From: Pycnopodia helianthoides
Lineage: Eukaryota; Echinodermata; Asteroidea; Forcipulatida; Asteriidae
DNA length: 64,000 bases
Direction of reading: 5' to 3'
NCBI GenBank assembly: GCA_032158295.1
Contig: CM063256.1
Location: 6,186,034-6,250,033 of the forward strand
Below are positions 1-9,800 of this stretch, in pieces. Positions within the stretch are counted from its first letter, which is position 1, and each line of letters starts with the position of its first letter. Made by a program: the position numbers and the translations under genes. The notes beneath the pieces are model-generated. The model did not search any database. It was not told where the DNA came from and saw only the letters and a program-made list of their open reading frames with translations.

Positions 1-161
1 ACGTGGGGTTAACGTATGTTTTTTCTTTCTTTTTTCATTCATTTATGAACTGGATATTTATTGGAAAACAATAAACAGATGGTAATCGTAACATTTTTTA
101 TAAAATAATTGCTCAGTCGTAGTTCAACAGCTGCGACTGGAAAAAAGACTAACAGAATTTA

Positions 162-201
162 TCCGCCATTTATGGGAGTCTTGACTCCCATAAATGGCGG
201 A
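162..201. repeat. perfect short hairpin
   Basis: Two 19-base arms (162-180 and 183-201) are exact reverse complements separated by TT. They look like the centre or end of a foldback MITE. No coding function is seen around them. Confidence 0.7.
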
Positions 202-514
202 GCGTTTTGTTTTGCGAAAGTTATCAAAAGCGAAGCATTTCTAAGGCACGTTTGTGTGGATCATTATATTCTACTTTTTAAACATCTTTCCGACCGTGCT
301 CATTATACATCAAACGCTTGTTATAGCCCAAAAGCGCCCAAAAGCGCCCAACCCGAAAGCAACGTGTTCCTTTAACTTTTTGCCGGGTGCATTTTCAGTT
401 TCTAAAAGTCCTGGTCATGGCTGCCAAAACACAATTCATGCACTCATGATAACAGAATGTTAAAATAGAAGTGGTATTGAGTGCATAATGTTTGTTCCCG
501 AAACGGTTGGTAAC

Positions 515-885
515 TTAAAGACACTGGATACCTTTGGATATTGTCAAAAACCAGTCTTCTCACTTGGTGTGTCTCAACATATGCACAAAATAACAAACCT
601 GTGAAAATTTGAACTCAATTGGTCGTCGAAGTTGCGAGATAACAATGGAAGAAAAAACACCCTTGTCACACGAAGTTGTGTGCTTTCATATGCTTGATTG
701 CTTGATTTCGAGACCTCACGCGTGAGGTCTCAAAATCAATTCAAATATGTTACTGGGAAATTACTTCTTTCTCAAAAACGACGTTACTTCAGAGGGAGCC
801 GTTTCTCACAATGTTTTATACTATCAACAGCTCTCCATGCTAACAATTATTTTGAGTAATTACCAATAGTGTCCAGTGCCTTTAA
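515..885 (-). mobile_element. TTAA MITE, family 1 (copy 1)
   Basis: The ends are inverted copies of TTAAAG.CACTGGA, with TTAA at both boundaries. The body matches the copies at 8842-9177 and 4312-4751, in the opposite orientation. A subinternal palindrome, GAGACCTCACGCGTGAGGTCTC, lies near 710. It is non-autonomous with no ORF, and sits beyond exon 5 of the left TRPA1-like gene, probably in an intron. Confidence 0.75.
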
Positions 886-1567
886 ATAACAATGACTCTA
901 ATTCAATCAGTAACAAAAAATAACAACACAATGCCGTGACATTAGTTTGTATCTTTTGTTTCAACCAATTGTGTATAGTTTTGGGTATATACAGTTTTCG
1001 AAATTCTGAGATTTTTTTTGCCACACTTAAAAAAAAATATCGGCTACGCAATTGGATTTGTACATGGCTAAATACTGCTTCACAGTCGAGTGACAGCGAA
1101 AAGCATGAAATCAATCAGTTATCTCGGACGACCTATTCGCGGTTATTCCTAAATAAGTAATGGAGTACTTGTGCCTTCCTATCAAAGCTTGCCGAAAGTA
1201 CCCCACTTTCGGACAAGTCGGTCTGTTTGATAATGGTGATTGATGGGATAGCTTGGAGAATTAGACCATAATATACGGAATTTGAGTTTAACAAAACTAA
1301 ATGTGTGGTATATCAGAGGTTGTTTTTGTTATATATTATCAATGTAGCTCGCTAGCTGGAGGAAACTTGTTATTCGTTTGTGGAGTATTCGATATAGACT
1401 CTAGATGACCCTTTTTACAATTAAATAAAAACCTTCCATTTGGGGGCAAACACATCCTTGCTATTGGGAAGACTAGAGTATAAATGGACCTTTCCCATGA
1501 AATATGCTAATTACATTCACGCATGCGTACAGACACTATTGCTTGGCAAACGCAATAGACTGTGCAG

Positions 1568-1695
1568 GTCTCGCGGGTATTCGAACATTGGGACCCGTTA
1601 AACTGCGCGAGTTTGTTTCCTTCACGCGTTAAACCAATGTGCGTGGGACCAAAGTGGTCCCCAAAAATAATGTTCGAATAATACGCGCGAGACTT
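1568..1695. repeat. foldback arms inside the inserted element
   Basis: GTCTCGCG..TATTCGAACATT near 1568-1600 is inverted as AATGTTCGAATAATACGCGCGAGAC near 1667-1693. The arms are imperfect and the centre is about 70 bases. Confidence 0.6.
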
Positions 1696-1789
1696 GCCCG
1701 GTCTATAGAGAGTTGCGCCCAGCGGCGTCGCTACGGGGGGCACGGGGGGGGGGGGGCAAATGCCCCCAGTAATTTTTTTGCCCCCCCCC

Positions 1790-2589
1790 CCAGTTTTTTC
1801 CCCGATGGCGGAAATTGAGTTTAATCCCAAACGATTGCACCCAATTTGTTACAATGTTGTTTGCGCTGTAAATAATAAACTCAATTTCATCCATCATAAT
1901 TAGTTGGCACCATCAAAAAAGCCCAATACACTTTCCATCTCCGGCAATGTTAATAAAATGTGGATTTATTTATCTGTACAAGCTTGGAAACCATGCTATA
2001 AATAGAAATGCATTGTCTGCCCAAAACCGTAAGCAGCCATTGTATACGCAGTTCGCACAACACGTCACATTCACACAGTGCAAAATCTTTTTTCTGGAGT
2101 GAATTGTAGGCTTATACAGTACATTATAGACTTTTGTTTGCCCCCCCCCCCTAAATTTAAGTTTTTCCCCCTCTTGCCCACCCCCCCCCCCAGTTTTTTC
2201 CCCGATGGCGGAAATTGAGTTTAATCCCAAACGATTGCACCCAATTTGTTACAATGTTGTTTGCGCTGTAAATAATAAACTCAATTTCATCCATCATAAT
2301 TAGTTGGCACCATCAAAAAAGCCCAATACACTTTCCATCTCCGGCAATGTTAATAAAATGTGGATTTATTTATCTGTACAAGCTTGGAAACCATGCTATA
2401 AATAGAAATGCATTGTCTGCCCAAAACCGTAAGCAGCCATTGTATACGCAGTTCGCACAACACGTCACATTCACACAGTGCAAAATCTTTTTTCTGGAGT
2501 GAATTGTAGGCTTATACAGTACATTATAGACTTTTGTTTGCCCCCCCCCCCCTAAATTTAAGTTTTCCCCCCTCTTGCCCACCCCCTTC
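1790..2589. repeat. 400-bp tandem duplication
   Basis: The segment starting at CAGTTTTTTCCCCGATGGCG (1791) recurs at 2191 with an exact 400-base offset. It is nearly identical across its length, including the poly-C tracts at both ends. The poly-C/poly-G tracts probably mediated the duplication. Open frames in it are repeat artefacts. Confidence 0.9.
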
Positions 2590-2644
2590 CAGATTAATAG
2601 GTCTGGTGCCGCCACTGGTTGCACCATGGTTGCACTAGGCAGAC

Positions 2645-3491
2645 CATTGATCTACATTATACTGACTGGATAGGACGACTGCGCGTAAATGTAGCGAACG
2701 CGCGCGTTTGCAAGTGGGGCTTTTGAATTTAAACGGGGAGGCCGCGCACAATCTGCACGCAACGCAAATAAATGATTTTCGGGGTCGTGGAAAAATATTG
2801 CTCCGTTTTTTGCCGTATTTAAAGGTTTCGTTATGTAAAACAAGGGATGACACCGTAGTCAAACACAAGTTTTATGCTGCAACTATGGTAAAGGTTTGTG
2901 TTGCGGCAAGTTGCTCTTCTTCAGGAGCTATGTACGGACGAGAAAATCGGATTTCCTTTCACAGGTAAGAGGTGTAGTCTGCAAAAAAACCGAACACTGA
3001 CACATATTTTATATTACTTGATCATGCTGTTTTCAAAATAGTATTTTATTTTTGGGCCTGTAGGCCTATATTATTTATTTATTTAGGCCTTGTTTTTTAT
3101 TATACGGTCACATTAGCCACAATTTATCTTATCCCAAATTTATTGGTTTTTAAAAGATTGGACCTCGAAGTTTTCTAATGTGCTTGATACTTTAAAAACA
3201 AATATGCGTTCATGCTCTAGGCCTATATAAATTGATTGATGAAATATCAATCTAGATTAAGAAACTCTCTCCAAAAAGAAAAATTATTATAAACCTTCAA
3301 CATGCTCATCATCACTCAAGTACTTGTACTATTACTGCATGCTTGAGGCCATGCATGCTGGGACCGCCGCGCTTGCGTACTTTCACGCAAATACCCCGTT
3401 CAGCGACTACGCGCTTAGCCATAACAGCGATCATCGAACGTGCACAAACGCGCTGAGTTGTCCTATCCAGTCAGTATAATGTAGATCAAGG
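2645..3491 (+). mobile_element. P-type DNA transposon remnant, copy 1
   Basis: The terminal inverted repeats begin CATTGATCTACATTATACTG and end with its complement; the last bases here are GATCAAGG instead of GATCAATG. They are about 32 bases long. An 8-base target duplication AGGCAGAC flanks the copy at 2637-2644 and 3492-3499. 8-bp duplications, CA-starting ends and a THAP first exon are the hallmarks of the P superfamily. Only a TATA-like promoter region, the THAP exon and its splice donor remain; the rest of the transposase is gone. Confidence 0.85.
2885..2964 (+). CDS. THAP zinc-finger first exon of a P-type transposase
   Basis: The reading frame begins MVKVCVAASCSSSGAM and runs to ISFHR. 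This is the N-terminal part of a THAP C2CH DNA-binding finger, with the first two Cys in C-x4-C spacing and the FHR turn. The exon ends at CAG followed by a consensus donor GTAAGA (2965). A TATA-like TATTTAAAGG lies about 65 bases upstream. In P-type transposases the finger binds transposon ends. The downstream exons are missing, so this is an orphan exon, still formally able to splice into flanking sequence. Confidence 0.8.
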
Positions 3492-3920
3492 AGGCAGACG
3501 TACAAACGCGTGTGCGTCACGCCACCATCATTCCCATACAAAATGGCGCAATGTTCACTCATTTTGCCAACCAGTATAGGGCGAGTGCGCACGCGCGATG
3601 TTTAATTTACATATTTCATGGGAAGGGTCTATTGAAAGCACTCTTTGGTTTTCCATAAACACACCATATACCAACCATTGGGTAAAAATGTCTGTCCAAC
3701 TGTGTGGCCAGATACACAGTATGTTTCAGTAGTTTAGCAAGGTCTTATTTTGAGTTGGCAAATTGAAATAAGAACCGATTGTTCTTGTTATGACAATAAT
3801 TTTCACTTGTCAGTATTTCAGAATATAGGCTGTTTTCCAATTAGACCAATGTGAGACTTTGAGAAGGCTAGGTAGCAGAAAACTTACTGCAGTGTTTATT
3901 GCGGCTGTTTACTTTGTTCT

Positions 3921-4315
3921 TTAAAGGAACATTACAGAATTGGTTGTTGCTAACAAAACAGTTGCTAGCAGTGTAAGCACTTTATGTAATCCACCATATA
4001 CATAAACTGACAAACCTGTAGAAGTTTGAGATCGATCGGCCATCTGGGTCACATGAAAATAGTGAAAAACCGATTACACATTTGCATGAAATCGTATAGA
4101 TTCATTAAATTAATAAAACGCTCACTGAGCGATAAACTCCAATCGGAAAATTAGTTTATTCATTTCTCATCAAATATGGCATTTCAGACAGAAATATTTC
4201 AAGGGATGTTTTCTACTATCATCATCAATAGACCATGTAAGCTTTATGTAAATCTGTGATCAAAAGTATATTTTTACAAGTTTTTTTTCTTACCAATTCT
4301 GTAATGTTCCTTTAA
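3921..4315 (-). mobile_element. TTAA MITE, family 2 (copy A)
   Basis: It is bounded by TTAA at 3921-3924 and 4312-4315, with inverted ends AAAGGAACATTACAGAATTG. The body carries the palindromic CGCTCACTGAGCG and a GATCGATCGGCC motif, shared with copies at 18300, 53081, 54595 and 44908. No ORF is present. Confidence 0.88.
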
Positions 4316-4751
4316 GGGAGGGAATACTTTTGGTAATTACCCTACAAGTCAATGCCCATAAAAACTGACTTGGTATTAAGGAACACTGAAGAGCTGTTGA
4401 GAGTATATTAGCCTCCGAGAAAGACTCTGCTAGGTTCGAAACGTCAGGCCACTAACTAATTTTTTGCGGTATATAACTTTGTGAGAAACGGCTCCCCCTG
4501 AAGTAGTGCAGTTTTAGAGAAAGAGGTAATTTTCATCAAAACAAATTGAATCTGAGAAAGGCTGAAGCCCTTTTTAGGTATCTGAAAGCACACAATTCTA
4601 GAATGCAACAAGGGTGTTTTTTCTTTCTTTCTTTTCTTGCACCTTCGATGACCAATTGAGCCCACAGCTGTGTTATTTGATGCATATGTTGGAATACAAC
4701 CAGTGAGGATACTTGTCTTTGACAATTACCAAAAATGTACCCTGCCCTTAA
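4312..4751 (+). mobile_element. TTAA MITE, family 1 (copy 2), containing a ribozyme-like segment
   Basis: The body matches family 1: ACGGCTCC, the CCAATTGAG block and the terminal AATTACCA. It ends at TTAA 4748-4751 and shares the TTAA at 4312-4315 with the adjacent family 2 MITE. Relative to copy 1 it carries about 65 extra bases (4408-4472) that include a degenerate hammerhead motif. Confidence 0.65.
4411..4450 (+). ncRNA. degenerate hammerhead-ribozyme motif
   Basis: The layout is stem I GCCT (4411-4414) / AGGC (4446-4449), core CCGAGAA where CTGANGA is expected, a stem II hairpin, GAAA (4438-4441) and the minimal helix III AC/GU followed by C. Spacing equals the motif at 58742, but two core bases (U4 and G8) are changed, so it is probably inactive. 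Penelope-like elements are the known source of this minimal type I form. Confidence 0.5.
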
Positions 4752-6140
4752 CATGTTGATTTCTGAGAATGGTTTCCATAATGGAACGAAGCACCTTGAG
4801 TCATCACTTATCACGACATAACTGCTAAATATACGCCGACTTGTGAGATATATACTATCTCGTTATTGGATACGTGATATATAGCATTCGTAGAAGATCG
4901 TAGAACGTAATGGTTTGGGATTACGAATTGTCTTTTAATTGCTGAGCTAATTACTAACTTTGGGTTGATAATATTTGGACCTGAAATAGAATAACTTTGC
5001 CAAAGATATTATATGTTGCTTAACCACCCACTACTTTTCTTTCTATCGAGAACTAAACGATTCACAAAACTGTCGCCATCAAAGAAAACCAAAATGTGGG
5101 GGTGAATATATGCACAAAATTAATCAATACAAAATAATAAAATAATTCGACAGGCGCCTTATGGTCTAAACATTCAAGAAGTTTGAACAAGAAAGGCCTA
5201 TTTCAGCACACAGTGTACAATACAACCAATTTATTTTTACACACCACAAAGAACTCATCATCGTAACCATCATGCGTACTAATTGAACAGACACTATAGT
5301 TGGCATAATGGGCAACACGGGCAGTTAGCCACTAATCATACGACTCGATTCACAACACGCTGAGTGCTGAAGTTGCAATGGTTTGATGTCGTTTTCTAGT
5401 ATTTTGTTAGCGTAATTCATGTACATTAATTTGTGTAACTCTTAATGAGACACTGGATGGTTCCTGGCAAGAATCCATTCCGATAATGGTTCAATCATAC
5501 TCAGGGATAGTGGGATCATATTCATTGTGAACAACAAACTGTAGCATCAATCCCTATGGCACACGTGGGCAGAGCGCAGCTCGTTAATCCGTTGCCCTAC
5601 AAATGACCCTTCCTGTCATGACGTCAATGTAGTGCCTACGAAAGTGAATAGCCTCCAGAGCTAGTTAATCCGGAGCTTTAAGTGCAAATCCCTGTCTAGT
5701 AATTTTGTCTCTGTTTACCCATGGTTTACCCCAAAATTGAATCAACATTTTCCCAAGTAGAAGTTCCCTTGTGGTTGATTAGTTCAAAAGTTTAATGACA
5801 AGACTTTCACTCCAAATGTTTTGCTATGTTCATTTGTCATTTAGTGGTCGACAAGTTGACTGCACCAAACGTAAATAGATCTTACAGGTTGTTCTTTTCC
5901 AACATCAATTAGGTAAGTTTTTTGCATTGAGCGTGTCTGTCATTAATGGGATATCTCTCTAGGAGCGACTTAGTCAAGTTTAGTTTGTTTGTTGGGGCGT
6001 TTACTTCTCCTTCTTTTGTATTAAGTACTTCTATGGCAAAGAGAGTTTGAAGGACTTTACCTTTTTAGCATGCTTGCAATGTAGCCCTATTTCATTGCCA
6101 TTGGTAATTTTAGAGTCTCCTAGCTAAGGTTTTGTAGTGT
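4752..6140. other. no gene recognised
   Basis: AT-rich sequence without recognisable exons or terminal-repeat structures. It lies downstream of exon 5 of the left TRPA1-like gene, so is presumably intronic. Confidence 0.4.
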
Positions 6141-6144
6141 CTTC

Positions 6145-6686
6145 TAACCCTAACCCTAACCTTAACCCCCTTTTGTCAGTCCTTGTCTGTTCAGAAGTCC
6201 ACTATGTTGTTTTATAAGGCATTTCTATACAAGACTTGGTCTTTTGACTATGCCTCCATATTTGCCTCTGTTTCATTGTGTCTCATATAATTATTAGTCT
6301 AGTAGTTCTTTATAGATCTTTAATCAATACACCTTCTTTATAAGTACTTATATGTACATTTTCCATTATGGAAATGAATGTCGAATTTAATTGAACCCTA
6401 ACCCTAACCCCAACCCTGTCCTGTTTCTTCCCTGTCTGTACTTTCTGTTCTAACTTAAGTTCTGTTCAGAAGTCTTTTTTGTTGTCTTTTAAGGCATTTC
6501 TATACAAGACTTGGTCTTTTGAATATGCCTCCATATTTGCCTCTGTTTCATTGTGTCTCATATAATTATTAGTCTAGTAGATCTTTGTTCAATACACCTT
6601 CTTTATAAGTACTTATGTATACATTTACCATTATGGAAATGAATGTCGAATTGAATTGAACCCTAACCATAACCCTAACCCCAAAC
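6145..6686. repeat. 275-bp duplication capped by telomere-like CCCTAA runs
   Basis: Three CCCTAA/CCCCAA-like runs lie at about 6145-6169, 6394-6416 and 6659-6686. The sequence between them (TCAGAAGTC...ATGGAAATGAATGTCGAATT) is duplicated with a 275-base offset (6191 and 6466). Each unit ends in a GAATTGAA-type tail directly abutting the telomere-like run. Confidence 0.8.
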
Positions 6687-6730
6687 TAATCGTGTGTACG
6701 TCACAGTGTAAAGAGGTGTGCGTTTCTTAC

Positions 6731-6827
6731 CTTTGTCTAAGAGTAGCTGTAGAACTTTCCTGGACGCGTGAGTGGCCGCACAGTGAATGACGTAAACGCC
6801 GTTGTCGTCACTGATGCAAAAACGCGA
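6731..6827 (-). CDS. TRPA1-like gene, exon 5 (ankyrin repeat)
   Basis: The acceptor is TTCAAG and the donor is AAAG|GTAAGA. It encodes 32 residues, SRFCISDDNG...LQLLLDK, with a degenerate ankyrin TPLH-like turn (YVIHCAAT). It ends in phase 1. The next exon was not found in the window. Confidence 0.8.
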
Positions 6828-9800
6828 CTTGAATTTCAACTAAGCATCCACAAAATCAAAATAATGTAAGATATTTTTGCCAATGATTTAATTACTTCTA
6901 TTAAGTACTCATGCATAATGCAGGGTTTCCTGACTATTTTAAGTAAAGAAATAAATATTGTTGATTTGCAATTCACTTGTCTGTAAATCTTGTGCAACCC
7001 TTCGATGTGTATTCATTTTTTCACTTGCCGTTTCTATCTCTGCAGGTTTATTCAATAAAACTGTAACTGGTACAAATTGTAAAATCGTAAAAACTAAAAA
7101 AAAAAAACAATAAAAATGCGATCACTGCATCATTGGTTTTTGGGAGATTACATTCATTCCTTTATCTTAGAACTACACAGCACAAGAAAACCAACCAATG
7201 ACAATCACTCCAAAATTGTTGGTTACTTTGGGGGACAATCACCGACAAAATACGTACGGGCTCATAAACTGGAACTTCGCTGAGTGGAGCCCACGTGCTG
7301 ATGCTATTCCCTAAGTGTTGTATTTACCCAATATATCTGACGTCATCATCCCAAGCAATTTACACGCGTACCGTGCGATTTGACTCCCAACATGGCGAGC
7401 ACGACAGACAGTGACGTTGGTGCAAGGGTGTGTTAATAGATAGATTGCACATGACGTCATTGACCACCATTTTTGATGAAAAACAATGGAAATGAGCACG
7501 CGTGTACGCGCTGAGCACAACTCTCAGCCAATGATAGCTCTTCACGCGTGCACGTTTCATCAAAGATGGCGGCCATTGCAAGGGGTCTATAGTAAACACT
7601 AGACAATGCCTTTGTTTGATTACTTACCAAAGCTTGAGCTGCTTCCAGTGCATCAGAGACAGCACAATAATGCAGCGGTGTCTGACCATATTCCCCTGGG
7701 AAGTTAACGTCGATTTTGTCAAGGCTACAAATGGCCTTCAAAACAAACATATAAAGCAATATTTATTGTTATTGCTTTATAAATTAACATCATTAAAGAA
7801 AGTGGCAGTCACAAAATTACATAATTGGAAAAGTGGTAGGGTTCGATCAAGTGCGTGATCCCGGGCCAATCGGAAGATGGCTTATATCGACTTCTGACCT
7901 GGCGTCCCCCAAACAGCAATGACTGTCATAAGTGGACATTAGGGCTAGTTAGTTCAGATTTGTCAGCGCACACTCACAGTATTGGAGAGTTTAGGGGTTT
8001 GAGTCTGGTGTCAGCCAACTTCTACTTTGTTTGCTACACACCTTTGTTTGATTATAAACTCAATAAACCAAAACAAGTCTATATTTCCCGTAGGGGACAC
8101 CAGCAAAGTTCACTACGCAACCTCAATTCGGCAATGTCCCCTTCTATTATTGCCCTCCTCCCCCTCCCCGACCTACCTCAACCATGTCCGGGAGATTCAA
8201 CTCACAAGCCAAGTGTAGTGGTGTCATCTTGTGGTTGTTGAGTACAGTGAGATCTGCACCGGCATGAACGAGGCACTGAAGGGTACTGAGTGAGTTACCT
8301 CTCACTGCCCAGTGAAGAGGGGTGTCTCCACCACTATCCTGAGCCATAAAGTCTTTTCAGAAATTATTGAGAAAAAGAATTAACCATACAGTTGACTTGT
8401 AATAAACTGACTGTTTGGTATTTATCTAAGTCCACAAGAAACGTTGTTCACAATTTAGAATAAGGAAGGGACTATCTTGATTGCCCATTATAAGCTGAAT
8501 CACATTGTTTATGGCCTACCGGTCTGCAGCCAGTGGACCGATTAGTTAATTACTCGTTTAGTTTTTAGCAAAAACAGGTGAAACCCTTTAGGTTCTATCC
8601 TCAGACAGGCCCATTTGACATGGCCTATGACCCCTATGTTCAACAACAAAACAGTTTCACAGTGTAAAAACATACTAATAAAATTGTTGTTTTGCCAAAC
8701 TATCACTACAATGTATGGAATGGTATGAAAAAAAGTATGAAAACAATATCGTTATTGAGGTATACACGTTTGCCCAACGTACTGCACGCTGCCGTAACCC
8801 ATGGCACTTGTGTTTTTCTAACAGGGTATGGCATCGCAGGGTAAAAGGCACTGGACACTATTGGTAATTACTCAAAATAATTACTCATAATAATAAAACG
8901 GCTCCCTCTGAAGTAACGTAGTTTTTGAGAAAGAAGTAATTTCTCAGTAAAATATTGAATTGATTTTGAGACCTCAAAGCGTGAGGTCTCGAAATCAAGC
9001 GTCCGAAAGCACAAAACATCGTGTGACAAGGGTGTTTTTTCTTCCATTATTATCTCGCGACTTCGACGACCAATTGAGTTCAAATTTTCACAGGTTTGTT
9101 ATTTTGTGCATATGTTGAGATACACCAAGTGAGAAGACTGGTCTGTGACAATTACCAGAGGTGTCCAGTGTCTTTAAGCAGCCTAATTAATAAGGTACCA
9201 AAGGAACAAATTTACCGCATCGCGAAAAACGCGGCATGGTAGCATTTCTGGGGACAATTCTCAACGAATGTGTGGGTTTTAATTATTTAATTAAAATTCA
9301 ATCCTTAAGAATTCAATTTATGAAACACGGAAGTAATTACGGATGATGATATAAACACAATGATGTTCTTTATATACTGTTTGTGGAATAATTAATCTCA
9401 AATAAACAAGGGATGAAACTGGTTTCCACAGCAACGATGTTTTGACGAAGGAGTTCTTGTCTAAACTTCAAGAATCCTAAACCTGAGTTCCGTCTCCAAT
9501 TGACTTCAAAATATATGTCAGGTAAATATTTGGCACTGGTATCATGTTTATCAAACGTCGCATCTTTAAAAATTGGACTCGGATAAAAGTAAATGAGCAA
9601 ACTTGTAGTTGTACTAAAACCGTTTCACAGATTGAATTTAAAGAGGGGCTCCAAGGTCAAGTTCATTTTCGAGACGCATTTATTTTCCCACAGGTAGAGT
9701 CCTTATAAAAGTCAAAAGAAAGTTGAAAATCTCTAACTTCATGTTAAAATGGTATAATTTGCAATTTTGATAATCTTTCAGAACGAAATTTGAAACATGA

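Larger units (their letters stand above)
1488..3650. mobile_element. MITE (GACCCTTCCCATGAAATAT ends) split by two insertions
   Basis: The left part (1488 to about 1565) and right part (3492-3650) together match the intact copy at 53742-53963. The ends are inverted repeats of the type GGACCTTTCCCATGAAATAT. The left part is interrupted near 1566-2633 by a G/C-tract element with a 400-bp tandem duplication. The short middle piece is interrupted again by the P-type element at 2645-3491. Boundaries of the first insertion are approximate. Confidence 0.6.

Noticed and set aside
1507..2868. Minus-strand frames with Pro/Gly runs
   Set aside because: Produced by poly-C tracts and the 400-bp duplication.
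8360..8830. Further ankyrin exons between exons 2 and 3 of the left gene
   Set aside because: No TPLH-like motif in any frame with splice sites; phases already join exons 2 and 3.
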